Notes: a model not told the origin generated them from the sequence alone. A stretch of 64,000 nt of DNA from Achromobacter anxifer (GCF_903652925.1 NZ_CAHLAR010000001.1:248001-312000); one strand, 5' to 3'. Counted from the first letter of the stretch, positions 16,971 to 28,137 are shown. A program made the numbers and translations.

Positions 16971-18605
16971 ATGAGCCAAGCACAGCAGCCTTCCCTCCGC
17001 GACGCGGATCAGTTCGATTATGTGATCGTGGGGTCCGGCGCGGCCGGCTCCATTCTGGCCAACCGCCTGAGCGCGGACGGCTCCACGGTCTGCGTGCTGG
17101 AGGCCGGCCCGCCGGACCGCAGCCCCTACCTGCACATCCCCGCCGGCTTCATCAAGGCGGTGTTCAACAAGAAATACGCCTGGCAGTTCTCCAGCGAGGG
17201 CACGGTCCAGACCAACGGACGGCGCGTGCCGATTCCGCAGGGCCGAACCCTGGGTGGGTCTACTTCCATCAACGGCCTGGTCTACAACCGCGGCCAGGCG
17301 GCCGACTTCGATCATTGGGCAGCGTTGGGCAATACCGGCTGGTCCTATGACGAGGTGCTGCCGTACTTCAAGTCCATGGAACGGCGCGTGGGCGGTGACG
17401 ACCGCTATCGCGGCCGCAAGGGCGAGCTGCCGGTTACCGACATAGACTGGATCCACCCGCTGTGCGAAGCCTTTATCGCTGGCGCGGTGGAGCAGGGCAT
17501 TCCCCGCAATCCCGACTACAACGGCGCCGAGCAGGCCGGCGTGGGCTATTTCCAGCGCACCATAGCCCGCGGCTGGCGCATGAGCACGGCCAAGTGCTTT
17601 CTCAAGCCCGCCATGGGCCGCAAGAACCTGGAAGTGCGTACCTACGCCCAGGCTACGCGCATCCTGTTCGACGGCGGCAAGGCTGTTGGCGTGGCGTACT
17701 GCCATCCCACGCATCCTGCACAGGTCCGCGCGGTGCGAGCGCGCCGCGAAGTGATCGTGTCCTGCGGCGCGATCAACACGCCCAAGCTGCTGCAGCTGTC
17801 GGGCCTGGGGCCGGCGGACCTGCTGCGCCAGCACAACATCGACGTGGTGTGCGACCTGCCGGGCGTGGGCGAGAACCTGAGCGACCACTATTCGGTGCGG
17901 GTCGTGGCGCGGGTCAAGAACAGCCAGACCATGAACCAGCTGGTCAAGGGCCTGAGCCTGGCCGGCCAGATCAGCCGCTGGCTGATGAAGCGGCCCAGCA
18001 TCATGGCGCTCAGCCCGTCGCTGCTGCACTATTTCTGGAAGTCCACGCCGGACCTGGCGCTGCCCGACCTGCAAGGCGTATTCACGCCCGCCAGCTACAA
18101 GGAAGGCTATGTGGGCATGCTGGACGATTTCCCCGGCATGACCGCGGGCGTCTGGCAGCACCGTCCCGAGAGCCGCGGCCAGGTGCGCATCCGTTCGGCG
18201 GATCCGCTGCAGGACCCCGTGATCCTGGCCAATTACCTGGAAAACGAGCGCGACCAGATGACCCTGGTGCGCGGCATCCGGCTTGCGCGCCAGCTGCTGC
18301 GTTCGCAGGCCTTGGCGCCGTACTTCGACAGCGAGGTGCTGCCCGGCCCGCTGTGCGAATCCGATTCCGAATTGCTGGACTTCGCGCGCCGCTACGGCGT
18401 GTCGTCCTATCACGTCAACGGCACGGCCCGCATGGGCCAGGCCGATGACAAGTACGCGGTGGTCGATCCCCAGCTGCGGGTGCACGGCGTCGGCAATCTG
18501 CGCGTCATCGATTCCTCGGTGATGCCGGCCATGCCGTCGGCCAACATCTGCGCGGCCACCATGATGATCGGCAACAAGGCCGCCGACCTCATCAAACAAT
18601 CCTGA
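16971..18605 (+). CDS. GMC family alcohol dehydrogenase/oxidase (choline dehydrogenase-like)
   Basis: A 544-residue flavoprotein. The FAD-binding motif FDYVIVGSGAAGSILANRL is at residues ~15-33, the GMC signature GRTLGGSTSINGLVYNRG near residue 92 and the second signature VIVSCGAINTPKLLQLSGLG near 260. The catalytic His lies in SSYHVNGTARMG and the C-terminal FAD contact in MPSANICAATMMIGNKAADL. No signal peptide is present. Family members oxidise primary alcohols such as choline, polyethylene glycol or hydroxymethyl groups to aldehydes. Position between the aldehyde dehydrogenase and a LIV-type importer suggests it takes the first oxidation step on the imported compound. Confidence 0.9.
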   Translation: MSQAQQPSLRDADQFDYVIVGSGAAGSILANRLSADGSTVCVLEAGPPDRSPYLHIPAGFIKAVFNKKYAWQFSSEGTVQTNGRRVPIPQGRTLGGSTSINGLVYNRGQAADFDHWAALGNTGWSYDEVLPYFKSMERRVGGDDRYRGRKGELPVTDIDWIHPLCEAFIAGAVEQGIPRNPDYNGAEQAGVGYFQRTIARGWRMSTAKCFLKPAMGRKNLEVRTYAQATRILFDGGKAVGVAYCHPTHPAQVRAVRARREVIVSCGAINTPKLLQLSGLGPADLLRQHNIDVVCDLPGVGENLSDHYSVRVVARVKNSQTMNQLVKGLSLAGQISRWLMKRPSIMALSPSLLHYFWKSTPDLALPDLQGVFTPASYKEGYVGMLDDFPGMTAGVWQHRPESRGQVRIRSADPLQDPVILANYLENERDQMTLVRGIRLARQLLRSQALAPYFDSEVLPGPLCESDSELLDFARRYGVSSYHVNGTARMGQADDKYAVVDPQLRVHGVGNLRVIDSSVMPAMPSANICAATMMIGNKAADLIKQS

Positions 18606-18648
18606 ATTGCCAATCAGCGGTCACCAGAGTGATCCAGAAGGAGACAAG

Positions 18649-19851
18649 ATGTACCTCAAGCATTTCCCCAAAACGATCAAGGCCCTGCTGCTGGCGGCGG
18701 CGCTCGCGGGCGCCAGCGGCGCCGCGCTGGCCGACGACATCAAGATCGGCTTCAACAGCGACATGTCGGCCACCGGCTCGGCGGACTTCGGCATCTCGGC
18801 CCTGGCCGGCGCGCGCCAGGCGGCCGACGAGCTGAACGCGGCCGGCGGCGTGCTGGGCAAGAAGGTCGTCATCGTCGAGCGCGATGACGTGGGCGCGCCG
18901 CCCAAGGCCATCCAGAACACCAACGAGCTGGTCGACAACGTCAAGGTCAACGCCATGCTGGGCGGGGTCAACTCCGGCAACATGCTGGCCTGGCTGCACC
19001 TGGTGCAGCAGAAGAAGATCCCGACGATCTCGCCGGTGGCCACGGCCACCGACATCACCGGCCGCTACGCCAAGTCGCCGGCCAACTACGTGTTCCGCGT
19101 GTCCATGCGCGACCGCGACCAGATCGCGCTGCTGGCGGCCTATGCGGCCCGCGCCAGCAAGAGCGGCAAGATCGCCATCATCGCCGACACCACCGGCTAC
19201 GGCCAGCAAGGCGCCAAGGACGCGGTCGAGATCCTGGCCCTGCACAAGATCACGCCCGTGGCCAACGAGAAGTTCGGTCCTAAGGACACGGACATGTCGT
19301 CGCAGCTGAACAAGATCAAGAGTTCGGGCGCCGACACGCTGATCGTCTACGCGCTGGCGGATTCCAATGCGCACGTGATGCGCAGCCTGGAGAAGATCAG
19401 CTATTTCCCGACCACGCTGGCCTCCTGGGCCAACCTGAGCTCGCCGTTCCTGCGCATCGCCGGCCCCGAATTGGCCAGCAAGATGATCTTCACCGCGTCG
19501 ATCACGGAAGATTCCTCGCCCGAGTCCAAGGCGCTGTACGACACGCTGATGAAGCGCGACGGCCGCGTGCCGACCTACGTCATGGCCGCGCAGGCCTATG
19601 ACTCGGTCAAGCTCATCGCCGCCGCCATGGAACAGGCCAAGTCGACCGACGGCGAGGCGGTGCAGGCCGCGTTGCAGAACCTGGCCCAGGCCAAGGGCGT
19701 CATCAAGACCTACGAAAAGCCGTTCACCGCCGAGAACCACGAAGCGCTGTCGGTGAAGGACTTCCGCCTGGTGCGCTGGATCGACGGCAAGGTGGTGACG
19801 GTGGATGACGAGGTCACCCGCGCCATCAAGCCGGAAGACCTGAAGCTGTAA
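18649..19851 (+). CDS. LIV-type ABC transporter substrate-binding protein (copy 2)
   Basis: A 400-residue Peripla_BP_6 protein with a signal peptide (LLLAAALAGASGAALA) and mature start DDIKIGFNSDMSATGSADFG. The start at MYLKHFPKTIK is chosen for the AGAAGGAGAC ribosome site and signal peptide. It is very close to copy 1 at 13178; most pocket segments (GGVNSGNMLAWLH, IADTTGYGQQGAKDA, GPKDTDMSSQLNKIK) are unchanged, with local differences such as ESKALYDTLMKRDGRVPTY. It is directly upstream of its permease genes, separated by a GC-rich hairpin at 19877-19906. Two binding proteins for one channel would widen the ligand range or double capacity. Confidence 0.92.
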   Translation: MYLKHFPKTIKALLLAAALAGASGAALADDIKIGFNSDMSATGSADFGISALAGARQAADELNAAGGVLGKKVVIVERDDVGAPPKAIQNTNELVDNVKVNAMLGGVNSGNMLAWLHLVQQKKIPTISPVATATDITGRYAKSPANYVFRVSMRDRDQIALLAAYAARASKSGKIAIIADTTGYGQQGAKDAVEILALHKITPVANEKFGPKDTDMSSQLNKIKSSGADTLIVYALADSNAHVMRSLEKISYFPTTLASWANLSSPFLRIAGPELASKMIFTASITEDSSPESKALYDTLMKRDGRVPTYVMAAQAYDSVKLIAAAMEQAKSTDGEAVQAALQNLAQAKGVIKTYEKPFTAENHEALSVKDFRLVRWIDGKVVTVDDEVTRAIKPEDLKL

Positions 19852-19876
19852 GGCCGCGCGGCATCGACAAGGATCT

Positions 19877-19906
19877 CTCCCCGGGGCGCCGAGACGTCCC
19901 GGGGAG
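19877..19906 (+). other. GC-rich hairpin between binding-protein and permease genes
   Basis: Perfect 9-bp arms (CTCCCCGGG / CCCGGGGAG) around a 12-base loop, with no T run after it. It sits in the 77-bp gap between the abundant binding protein gene and the first permease gene. Hairpins at this place in ABC operons usually stabilise the upstream message or cause partial termination, giving more binding protein than channel. The role is inferred from position. Confidence 0.5.
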
Positions 19907-19928
19907 TCATCAATAGGGGGCATCCAGC

Positions 19929-20839
19929 ATGCAAATACTACAAGCCATATTGAGCGGGCTGGCCATGGGCAGCGTCTACGCCCTGGTCGCGTTCGGGTTC
20001 AGCATCACGTACACCACGACCAAGACCTTCAACTTCGGGCAGGGCGCGTTCCTGGCGTTGGCCGGCCTGATCGGCATCAGCGCCATCCTGCTGGTCAGCC
20101 AGGGCAAGCTGATCGGGTTCCCGAATCCGGAGGACGTGACCTGGGGCACGTTCCTGTTCGCGCTGCTGGCCGCCATGTTGGTGTTGAGCCTGCTGGGCTA
20201 CGTGCTCTACGTCACCGCCATCCGCCACTTCGTGGGCGAGGCGGGGCTGTCCTGGGTGATGAGCACCATCGGCTTCGGCATCATCATCCAGAACCTGGCG
20301 CTGCTGATCTGGGGCCCCGCGCCCATCGCCGTGGCCTCGCCGCTGGGCGAAGGCATCATCACCATCCTGGGCACCGGCGTGCGGCCGCAGGAGATCCTGG
20401 TGTTCGGCACCACGCTGGCGCTGATGATCGTGTTCGACTGGGCCTTGCACAAGACCAAGATGGGCAAGGCCGTGCGCGCGGTGGCGTTCAGCAAGACCAC
20501 CGCCAGCCTGATGGGTATCAATGCCAATGCGGTGGCCATCGCCGTGTTCGCGATCAGTTCGGCGCTGGCCGCGATCGCGGGCGTGATGGTCGCGCCGATC
20601 GCGACCGCCTCGGTGTTCGTGGGCACGCTGCTGTCGCTGAAGGCTTTTTCGGCCGCCATCCTGGGCGGGCTGGAAAATCCGCGCGGCTGCATCTTCGGAG
20701 GCTTCCTGATCGGGCTGCTGGAATCGCTGATCGGCCTCTGGTATTCGAACCTGCGCGAGATCGCGGTGTTCGCGCTGATCATCGTGGTGCTGTATTTCCG
20801 CCCGGCCGGCATTCTCGGCCGCGTGCATGCGGAGAAAGT

Positions 20840-20843
<4 letters not shown>
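19929..20843 (+). CDS. LIV-type ABC transporter permease (LivH family)
   Basis: A 304-residue integral membrane protein starting MQILQAILSGLAMGSVYALVAFGFSI (about eight helices), the standard LivH N-terminus. NFGQGAFLALAGLIG and the late KAFSAAILGGLENPRGC, GGFLIGLLESLI segments are the conserved family motifs. It forms half of the inner-membrane channel with the permease part of the fusion protein at 20840, with which it overlaps by 4 bases (ATGA). The ligand comes from the binding protein at 18649 and probably also from 13178. Confidence 0.92.
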
Positions 20844-22606
<1,763 letters not shown>

Positions 22607-22615
22607 GAGACCGCA

Positions 22616-23338
22616 ATGAGCCGTTTACTGGACATCAAGAACCTGGCGGTCAGCTACGGCGCCGTCAATGCCCTGAAGCAGGTGTCGCTGCATGTGGACA
22701 CGAACGAGATCGTGACCATCATCGGCGGCAACGGCGCGGGCAAGAGCACCATGATGCGCGCCTTGTCGGGCATCGAGAAATCCACCGGCGACATCGCGTT
22801 CGCCGGACAGGACCTGGGTGGGATCAGCGCGCACAAGCGCGTGGGGCTGGGCATCGCCCACGTACCGGAAGGGCGCCAGGTGTTCCCCGACCAGACCGTC
22901 TACGACAACCTGATGCTGGGCGCGTTCCTGCGCAAGGAATCGCCGGCGGAACTGGGCGCGGAGATCGAGAGCTGCTTCGCGATGTTCCCGCGCCTGAAGG
23001 AGCGCCGCGCGCAGTACGCGGGCACGCTCTCCGGCGGCGAACAGCAGATGCTGGCCATCTGCCGCGCCCTGATGAGCAAGCCGCGCATCCTGATGCTGGA
23101 CGAGCCGTCGCTCGGGCTGGCGCCGCTGATCGTCGCCGAGATCTTCAAGATCATCAAGTCGCTGAAGGAACGCGGCATGACGATCCTGCTGGTCGAACAG
23201 ATGGCCAACCAGGCGTTGGCCATTTCCGACCGCGCATATGTCCTGGAAGTGGGCTCCATCGTGATGGAGGGCACGGGCCAGGAGTTGTTGGCCAGCGAGC
23301 GCGTGCGCGAGGCCTATCTGGGCAAACACAAGAGCTGA
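22616..23338 (+). CDS. LIV-type ABC transporter ATP-binding protein (LivF family)
   Basis: A 240-residue ATPase. Walker A is GGNGAGKSTMMRAL, then GIAHVPEGRQVFPDQTVYDNL (the LivF-typical Q-loop region), signature LSGGEQQMLAICRAL, Walker B ILMLDEPSLGLAPL and the H-loop-equivalent ILLVEQMANQAL. It completes the importer with the LivH and LivM-LivG proteins encoded just upstream (9 bp gap). A CoA transferase gene follows after 10 bp, so uptake and catabolism share one transcript. Confidence 0.93.
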   Translation: MSRLLDIKNLAVSYGAVNALKQVSLHVDTNEIVTIIGGNGAGKSTMMRALSGIEKSTGDIAFAGQDLGGISAHKRVGLGIAHVPEGRQVFPDQTVYDNLMLGAFLRKESPAELGAEIESCFAMFPRLKERRAQYAGTLSGGEQQMLAICRALMSKPRILMLDEPSLGLAPLIVAEIFKIIKSLKERGMTILLVEQMANQALAISDRAYVLEVGSIVMEGTGQELLASERVREAYLGKHKS

Positions 23339-23348
23339 CGAGGCAATC

Positions 23349-24539
23349 ATGTCATCCAAACCATTGAGCGGGATCCGAGTGCTGGAGTTGGGCCAGCTGA
23401 TCGCCGGACCGTTCGCCGCCAAGATGCTGGGCGAATTCGGCGCCGAGGTCATCAAGATCGAGCCGCCCGGCAAGGGCGACCCGCTGCGCAACTGGCGCCT
23501 GATCCACGACGGCACCTCCGTCTGGTGGCAGGTGCAGTCGCGCAACAAGAAGTCGGTCAGCCTGGACCTGCGCAAGTCCGAGGCGCAGGACCTGATCCGG
23601 GCGCTGGTCAAGGACATCGACGTGGTGGTCGAGAACTTCAAGCCCGGCACCATGGAAGGCTGGGGCCTGGGCTGGGAAGAGCTGCGCGCCATCAATCCGC
23701 GGCTGGTGATGCTGCGCGTGTCGGGCTATGGCCAGACCGGGCCGTACCGCGACCTGCCCGGCTTCGGCGCGATTGGCGAGGCCATGGGCGGCTTGCGCCA
23801 CCTGAGCGGCGAGCCCGACCGCACGCCGGTGCGGGTGGGCGTGTCCATCGGCGATTCGCTGTCGGCGCTGCATGGCGTCATCGGCATCCTGCTGGCGCTG
23901 CGCGCGCGCGACCAGAACGGCACCGGCCAGATGATCGACGTGGCGCTGTACGAGTCCGTCTTCAACATGATGGAAAGCCTGCTGCCCGAGTATTCGGTGT
24001 TCGGCGAGATCCGCCAGCCGGCCGGCAGCAGCCTGCCGGGCATCGCGCCCAGCAACGCTTACCGCTGCCAGGACAACAAGTACGTGCTGATCGCCGGCAA
24101 CGGCGACAGCATCTTCAAGCGCCTGATGGGCGTGATCGGCCGTCCCGATCTGGCCGAGGCGCCGGAACTGGCGAACAACGCCGGGCGCGTGAAGCACGTG
24201 GTCATGCTGGATGACGCGATTTCGCAGTGGACCGGCCAGCATCCGCTGGACCTGGTGCTGGCGCGCCTGAACGACGGGCAGATTCCCGCCGGCAAGATCT
24301 ACGACGTGGCCGACATCGCCGCCGACCCGCACTACCAGGCGCGCGGCATGATCCTGGATGGCACGCTGCCCGACGGCACGCCGGTCCAGGTTCCTGGCAT
24401 CGTGCCCAAGCTGTCGGAGACCCCAGGCGAAGTGCGCAGCCCCGCGCCCGCCCTGGGCCAGGACACCGACGAGGTGCTGGCCGGCCTGGGCATCGGCGAG
24501 GCGCAGCGCCAGGACTGGCGCGCGCGCGGCATCATTTGA
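23349..24539 (+). CDS. CaiB/BaiF family CoA transferase
   Basis: A 396-residue class III CoA transferase. The N-terminus LSGIRVLELGQLIAGPFAAKMLGEFGAEVIKIE is diagnostic; RNKKSVSLDLRK and VVENFKPGTMEGWGL follow, then YGQTGPYRDLPGFGAIGEAMGGL and the active-site region GVSIGDSLSALHGVIG containing the Asp that forms the acyl anhydride. It moves CoA from a donor such as succinyl-CoA to a free acid. The next gene encodes an HMG-CoA-lyase-like protein, and a CaiB-family enzyme in mammals (SUGCT) links glutarate and HMG, so a 3-hydroxy-3-methyl dicarboxylic acid is a reasonable guess for the acceptor. Confidence 0.9.
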   Translation: MSSKPLSGIRVLELGQLIAGPFAAKMLGEFGAEVIKIEPPGKGDPLRNWRLIHDGTSVWWQVQSRNKKSVSLDLRKSEAQDLIRALVKDIDVVVENFKPGTMEGWGLGWEELRAINPRLVMLRVSGYGQTGPYRDLPGFGAIGEAMGGLRHLSGEPDRTPVRVGVSIGDSLSALHGVIGILLALRARDQNGTGQMIDVALYESVFNMMESLLPEYSVFGEIRQPAGSSLPGIAPSNAYRCQDNKYVLIAGNGDSIFKRLMGVIGRPDLAEAPELANNAGRVKHVVMLDDAISQWTGQHPLDLVLARLNDGQIPAGKIYDVADIAADPHYQARGMILDGTLPDGTPVQVPGIVPKLSETPGEVRSPAPALGQDTDEVLAGLGIGEAQRQDWRARGII

Positions 24540-24550
24540 GGAACGCAGCC

Positions 24551-25504
24551 ATGACAGGAACCCACGCCGGAACCAGCGCCAGCCGCCCGCGGCTGTACAT
24601 CCAGGAAGTCGCGCCGCGCGACGGCTTCCAGAACGAAAAGCAGTTCATCGAGACCGAAGACAAGATCGCCTTCATCAACCGGCTGTCCGCCAGCGGCTAC
24701 GCCAAGATCGAGGCCACGTCCTTCACTTCGCCCAAGGCCATCCCGGCCCTGCGCGACGCTGAAATCGTGATGCACGAGATCGAGCGCAACCCGGATGTCG
24801 TCTACACCGTGCTGGTGCCCAACGTGCGCGGCGCGCAGCGGGCGCTGGAATGCAAGGTCGACGAGGTCAATCTGGTGATGTCGGTCAGCGAGACCCACAA
24901 CCGCGCCAACCTGCGCATGACGCGCGAGCAGTCGTTCGAGCAATTGAGCGACGTGGTCAATGCGGTGCGCGGCAGCCGTGTCGCCATCAATGTGTCGCTG
25001 TCCACGGTGTTCGGCTGCCCCATGGAAGGCGACATCAACGCCTTCGAGGTCTTCGAGCTGGTGGGGCGCTTCGCCGCGCTGGGCGTGGATGGCGTGACGC
25101 TGTGCGACACCACCGGCATGGCCTATCCCACCCAGGTCGGAAAGATCGGCCGCGAGGTCCGCAAGCTGTTTCCCGCGCTGACCACGACCATGCATTTCCA
25201 CAACACGCGCGGCATGGCGCTGGCCAACACGCTGACGGCCATCGAGGCGGGCATAGACCGCTTCGACGCATCGCTGGGCGGCCTGGGCGGCTGCCCCTAC
25301 GCGCCGGGCGCCAGCGGCAACGTCTGCACGGAAGAACTGGTCCACATGCTTGAACTGATGGGCTACGACACCGGCGTGGACCTGGACGCCATACTCGGCG
25401 TTGCGGCCACCTTGCCCGCGCTGGTGGGCCACGACATTCCGAGCCAACTGCTCAAGGCGGGTCCGCGCCTGACCCTGCATCCTGCGCCCGATTCCGGCGC
25501 CTAG
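24551..25504 (+). CDS. Hydroxymethylglutaryl-CoA lyase family protein
   Basis: A 317-residue TIM-barrel enzyme of the HMGL-like family. Catalytic and metal-site landmarks are visible: VAPRDGFQNEK (R23, D24), TSFTSPKAIP, HFHNTRGMALANTL (H215, H217) and the active-site cysteine loop GGLGGCPYAPGASGN (C248). The HxH motif is followed by Asn where the best-studied HMG-CoA lyases have Asp, so the exact substrate may differ. The reaction expected is cleavage of a 3-hydroxy-acyl-CoA to acetyl-CoA plus a keto acid. The ATG at 24551 is 11 bp after the CoA transferase and is preceded by GAGGAACG; an upstream frame is rejected because it overlaps that gene. Confidence 0.88.
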   Translation: MTGTHAGTSASRPRLYIQEVAPRDGFQNEKQFIETEDKIAFINRLSASGYAKIEATSFTSPKAIPALRDAEIVMHEIERNPDVVYTVLVPNVRGAQRALECKVDEVNLVMSVSETHNRANLRMTREQSFEQLSDVVNAVRGSRVAINVSLSTVFGCPMEGDINAFEVFELVGRFAALGVDGVTLCDTTGMAYPTQVGKIGREVRKLFPALTTTMHFHNTRGMALANTLTAIEAGIDRFDASLGGLGGCPYAPGASGNVCTEELVHMLELMGYDTGVDLDAILGVAATLPALVGHDIPSQLLKAGPRLTLHPAPDSGA

Positions 25505-25572
25505 CCTTGCGGCGCTGGCGGGACGGGCGGTTGTGCTAATTTCCATGCATGCCGCCCGCTCCGGAGCCCGCC

Positions 25573-26358
25573 ATGCTGAAGTTCGCCGCCAATCTGTCGA
25601 TGATGTACACGGAACATGCGTTCCTGGACCGCTATGCGGCCGCCGCGGCGGACGGGTACGCCGGCGTGGAGTGCATGTTTCCCTACTCGGCTCCGGCAGC
25701 CTTCGTGCGCGAGCGCATGGACGCGGCGGGCGTGACGCAAGTGCTGTTCAACGCGCCGCCGGGAGTCGCGGCCCGCGGCGATCGCGGCCTGGCCGCGCAG
25801 CCGGGACGGCAGGCGGAGTTCCAGGCGGGCATTGAACAGGCGCTGTCGTATGCGACGGCGCTGGCTTGCCCGAACGTCCATGTGATGGCGGGCCTGGTCG
25901 CGCCGGGAGCCTCGCGCGAGGCCATGCTGGACTGCTACCGCGAGAACCTCGACTGGGCCGCGCGCCAGGCGCGCTCGACAGGGGTCACGCTGCTGATCGA
26001 ACCCATCAATACACGCGACATTCCCGGCTACTTCCTGAACCGCCAGGACGAGGCGCATGCCGTCGTGCAGGCGGTCAATGCGCCCAACCTGAAAGTGCAG
26101 ATGGATCTCTACCACTGCCAGATCGTCGAGGGCGACGTCACCATGAAGCTGCGCGAATACCTGCCTACCGGGCGGGTCGGGCATCTGCAGATCGCCGGCG
26201 TGCCGCTGCGCCAGGAACCCGACCGCGGCGAGCTGGACTACGGCTGGATATTCAACGTGCTGCGCGAGCTGCAATACGGCGGCTGGATAGGCTGCGAGTA
26301 CCGCCCGGTCGCTGGCACCTCCGCCGGCCTGCGCTGGCTGGCCGCCGCCCGCACCTGA
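25573..26358 (+). CDS. Hydroxypyruvate isomerase family TIM-barrel protein
   Basis: A 261-residue protein of the Hyi/OtnI family (AP-endonuclease-2-like TIM barrel). [48 protein letters not shown] and the metal-site run [15 protein letters not shown] are the family landmarks; Glu, Asp, His and a late Glu in IGCEYRP are the likely metal ligands. Members interconvert hydroxypyruvate and tartronate semialdehyde or 2-oxo-tetronate sugars. The start at 25573 follows GGAG by 6 bp; an in-frame ATG at 25549 would add eight non-conserved residues. It is probably the last gene of the preceding operon or a separate unit (68 bp gap). Confidence 0.82.
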   Translation: MLKFAANLSMMYTEHAFLDRYAAAAADGYAGVECMFPYSAPAAFVRERMDAAGVTQVLFNAPPGVAARGDRGLAAQPGRQAEFQAGIEQALSYATALACPNVHVMAGLVAPGASREAMLDCYRENLDWAARQARSTGVTLLIEPINTRDIPGYFLNRQDEAHAVVQAVNAPNLKVQMDLYHCQIVEGDVTMKLREYLPTGRVGHLQIAGVPLRQEPDRGELDYGWIFNVLRELQYGGWIGCEYRPVAGTSAGLRWLAAART

Positions 26359-26468
26359 ATTCCGTGCCGACACGGAGCGTGGACATTTCCCCTGATGTTT
26401 TCCCGCATTCCTGGTCCGGCGATAAGTAGTTAATGTGTTAAATAAATAAGCAGGCTGTGGAGACAGAC

Positions 26469-27449
26469 ATGTTCAAAGGCATTTTGCAGCGCGCCTTGCT
26501 GGCGGCGGCGTTGGCCGGCGTGGCGGCGATTCCGGGCCAGGTCGCGGCGGCCGGGTTTCCCGATCACCCCATCCGCTGGTTGGTGCCGTTCAGCGCCGGC
26601 GGCGGCAGCGACATCGCCACCCGCATCGTCGCCAGGCATGTCGGCGATGCGCTGGGGCAGCCCGTGGTGGTTGAAAACCGTCCGGGCGCCGCCACCATCG
26701 TCGCCGCGCAGGAAACCGCGCGCGCCGCGCCCGACGGCTACACCCTGCTGACCGCGGGAATGAGCACGCTGGCGCTGAATCCCTGGCTGTACCAGAAGCT
26801 GCCCTACGATCCGCAGAAGGACCTGACCCCGGTCTCGACCCTGGTGTCGCTGCCCATCGTGCTGGTGGTGTCGCCGGAATCGCAGATGCACACGCTGGCG
26901 GACGTGACCGCTTACCTGAAAAGCGACAAGCCGGGCAGCTATGCGTCCCTGGGCGTGGGCAGCCCCCATCACCTGGCGATGGAGCTGTTCCTGGATACCA
27001 TCCATGGCCGCGCCACCGCCATTCCGTACAAGGGCACGCCGCCCGCCTTGCAGGACGTAGCGTCCGGCGTGGTGCCGATGATGATGGCGGATCTGGCCGC
27101 CGCGCGCCCCTTGATCCAGGCGGGCAAGCTGCGCGCCATCGCCGTGCCCGCTGCGCAACGGTCCGGCCAACTGCCGCAGGTGCCGACCTTCGCCGAGGCG
27201 GGCGGTCCGGCCTTCGAGGCCGCGGCCTGGCAGGGCGTGGTCGCACCGGCGGGCACGCCGGCTCCGGTGGTCGAAAAGCTGAGCCAGGCCATCGCCCAGG
27301 CCCTGCGCGCGCCGGAAGTGGCCGAGCAGCTCAAACTGCAGGGCATGGAGCCCACCGGCAGCACGCCACAGGCGTTCACCGACTATGCGCGCAAGGAGTA
27401 CGAACGCTGGGGCGCGGTGATCCGCAGCAAGAACATATCCGCCAATTAG
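26469..27449 (+). CDS. Bug/TctC-family tripartite tricarboxylate transporter binding protein
   Basis: A 326-residue periplasmic binding protein of the Bug family that is hugely expanded in Bordetella and Achromobacter. A signal peptide (RALLAAALAGVAAIPGQVAAA) leads to FPDHPIRWLVPFSAGGGSDIATRI, then VVVENRPGAATIVAAQE and DGYTLL, all classic. The late segments PTFAEAGGPAFEAAAWQGVVAPAGTPAP are also typical. Start at 26469 is set by GTGGAGACAG upstream. No membrane partners (TctA/TctB) are next to it, which is common for this family. Ligand is unknown; most are carboxylates. Confidence 0.9.
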   Translation: MFKGILQRALLAAALAGVAAIPGQVAAAGFPDHPIRWLVPFSAGGGSDIATRIVARHVGDALGQPVVVENRPGAATIVAAQETARAAPDGYTLLTAGMSTLALNPWLYQKLPYDPQKDLTPVSTLVSLPIVLVVSPESQMHTLADVTAYLKSDKPGSYASLGVGSPHHLAMELFLDTIHGRATAIPYKGTPPALQDVASGVVPMMMADLAAARPLIQAGKLRAIAVPAAQRSGQLPQVPTFAEAGGPAFEAAAWQGVVAPAGTPAPVVEKLSQAIAQALRAPEVAEQLKLQGMEPTGSTPQAFTDYARKEYERWGAVIRSKNISAN

Positions 27450-27561
27450 GGGCCGGCGGTAACAGCCGCCGCAAGGTGTAACGGGCACGCGCGCGCCGGT
27501 GCCGCGGGCGTACGATAAAGCCATGTCTATCCTGTCCGGCAGCCCGGGCAAGGAGAACATC

Positions 27562-28137
27562 ATGTCTCTGATCGTAGCAGCCCGGTTCGAGGGCTTTGAC
27601 GCGGCGCGCGCCGCCGCCCAGCGATTGTCCGCCAGCGGTTTTCCCGACTGGGACATCAACACCTTCTACGTCAATCCGGCGGGCGAGCATGGCCGCTACC
27701 CGTTGGGCGGCGACCGTCGTTCCGATCCGGATTCGGGACGCGCCGACATCGGCGCCTACCTGGGCGCGGGCGGGGTGGGCGCGGGTTTTGCGGTGTTCGG
27801 CGGGTTCGTGATGGCGGAAATCAGCGACTCCATGCCGCTGATCCTGGCCGCCGCCGGCGTGGGCGCCTATCTTGGGTCGCTGTTCGGCGCGCTTTGGGTG
27901 ACGGGCCACGGCAGCACGCAGCATGGCCACTTCAATCCCGATTCCCATGCCGAGATCCGCCAGGCCGGCGTGATGGTTGCGGTGCGTACTCGCCCGCAAC
28001 GCGAAATGCTGGCCTGCCGCATCCTGCGCGATGCCGGCGGCGCCGACGTGGAGCACGCCAACGGCCGCTGGCGCAACAACCACTGGGAAGACTTCGACGC
28101 GCTGGCGCCGCCTCGGCGCGAGGTCGGATTCGGCTGA
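27562..28137 (+). CDS. Uncharacterised protein with glycine-rich membrane hairpin
   Basis: A 191-residue protein I do not recognise by name. The N-terminal ~55 residues (MSLIVAARFEGFDAARAAA, FPDWDINTFYVNPAGEHGRYPLGGD) look like a small alpha/beta sensor-type domain. Residues ~70-120 hold two glycine-rich hydrophobic segments (GAYLGAGGVGAGFAVFGGFV and AAAGVGAYLGSLFGALWV), a glycine-zipper-like membrane hairpin. The C-terminal third (VMVAVRTRPQREMLACRILRDAGG, ADVEHANGRWRN) looks like a second small alpha/beta domain. The start is chosen for AAGGAGA six bases upstream. It stands alone between a Bug gene and a convergent exporter gene; stress or envelope function is possible. Confidence 0.7.
   Translation: MSLIVAARFEGFDAARAAAQRLSASGFPDWDINTFYVNPAGEHGRYPLGGDRRSDPDSGRADIGAYLGAGGVGAGFAVFGGFVMAEISDSMPLILAAAGVGAYLGSLFGALWVTGHGSTQHGHFNPDSHAEIRQAGVMVAVRTRPQREMLACRILRDAGGADVEHANGRWRNNHWEDFDALAPPRREVGFG

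Noticed and set aside
15375-18599. A very long open frame (over 1000 codons) on the minus strand opposite the aldehyde dehydrogenase and GMC genes
   Set aside because: It is made of low-complexity Gly/Arg/Ala/His-rich sequence with no family motif and mirrors two clear plus-strand genes. High-GC codon bias creates such shadow frames.
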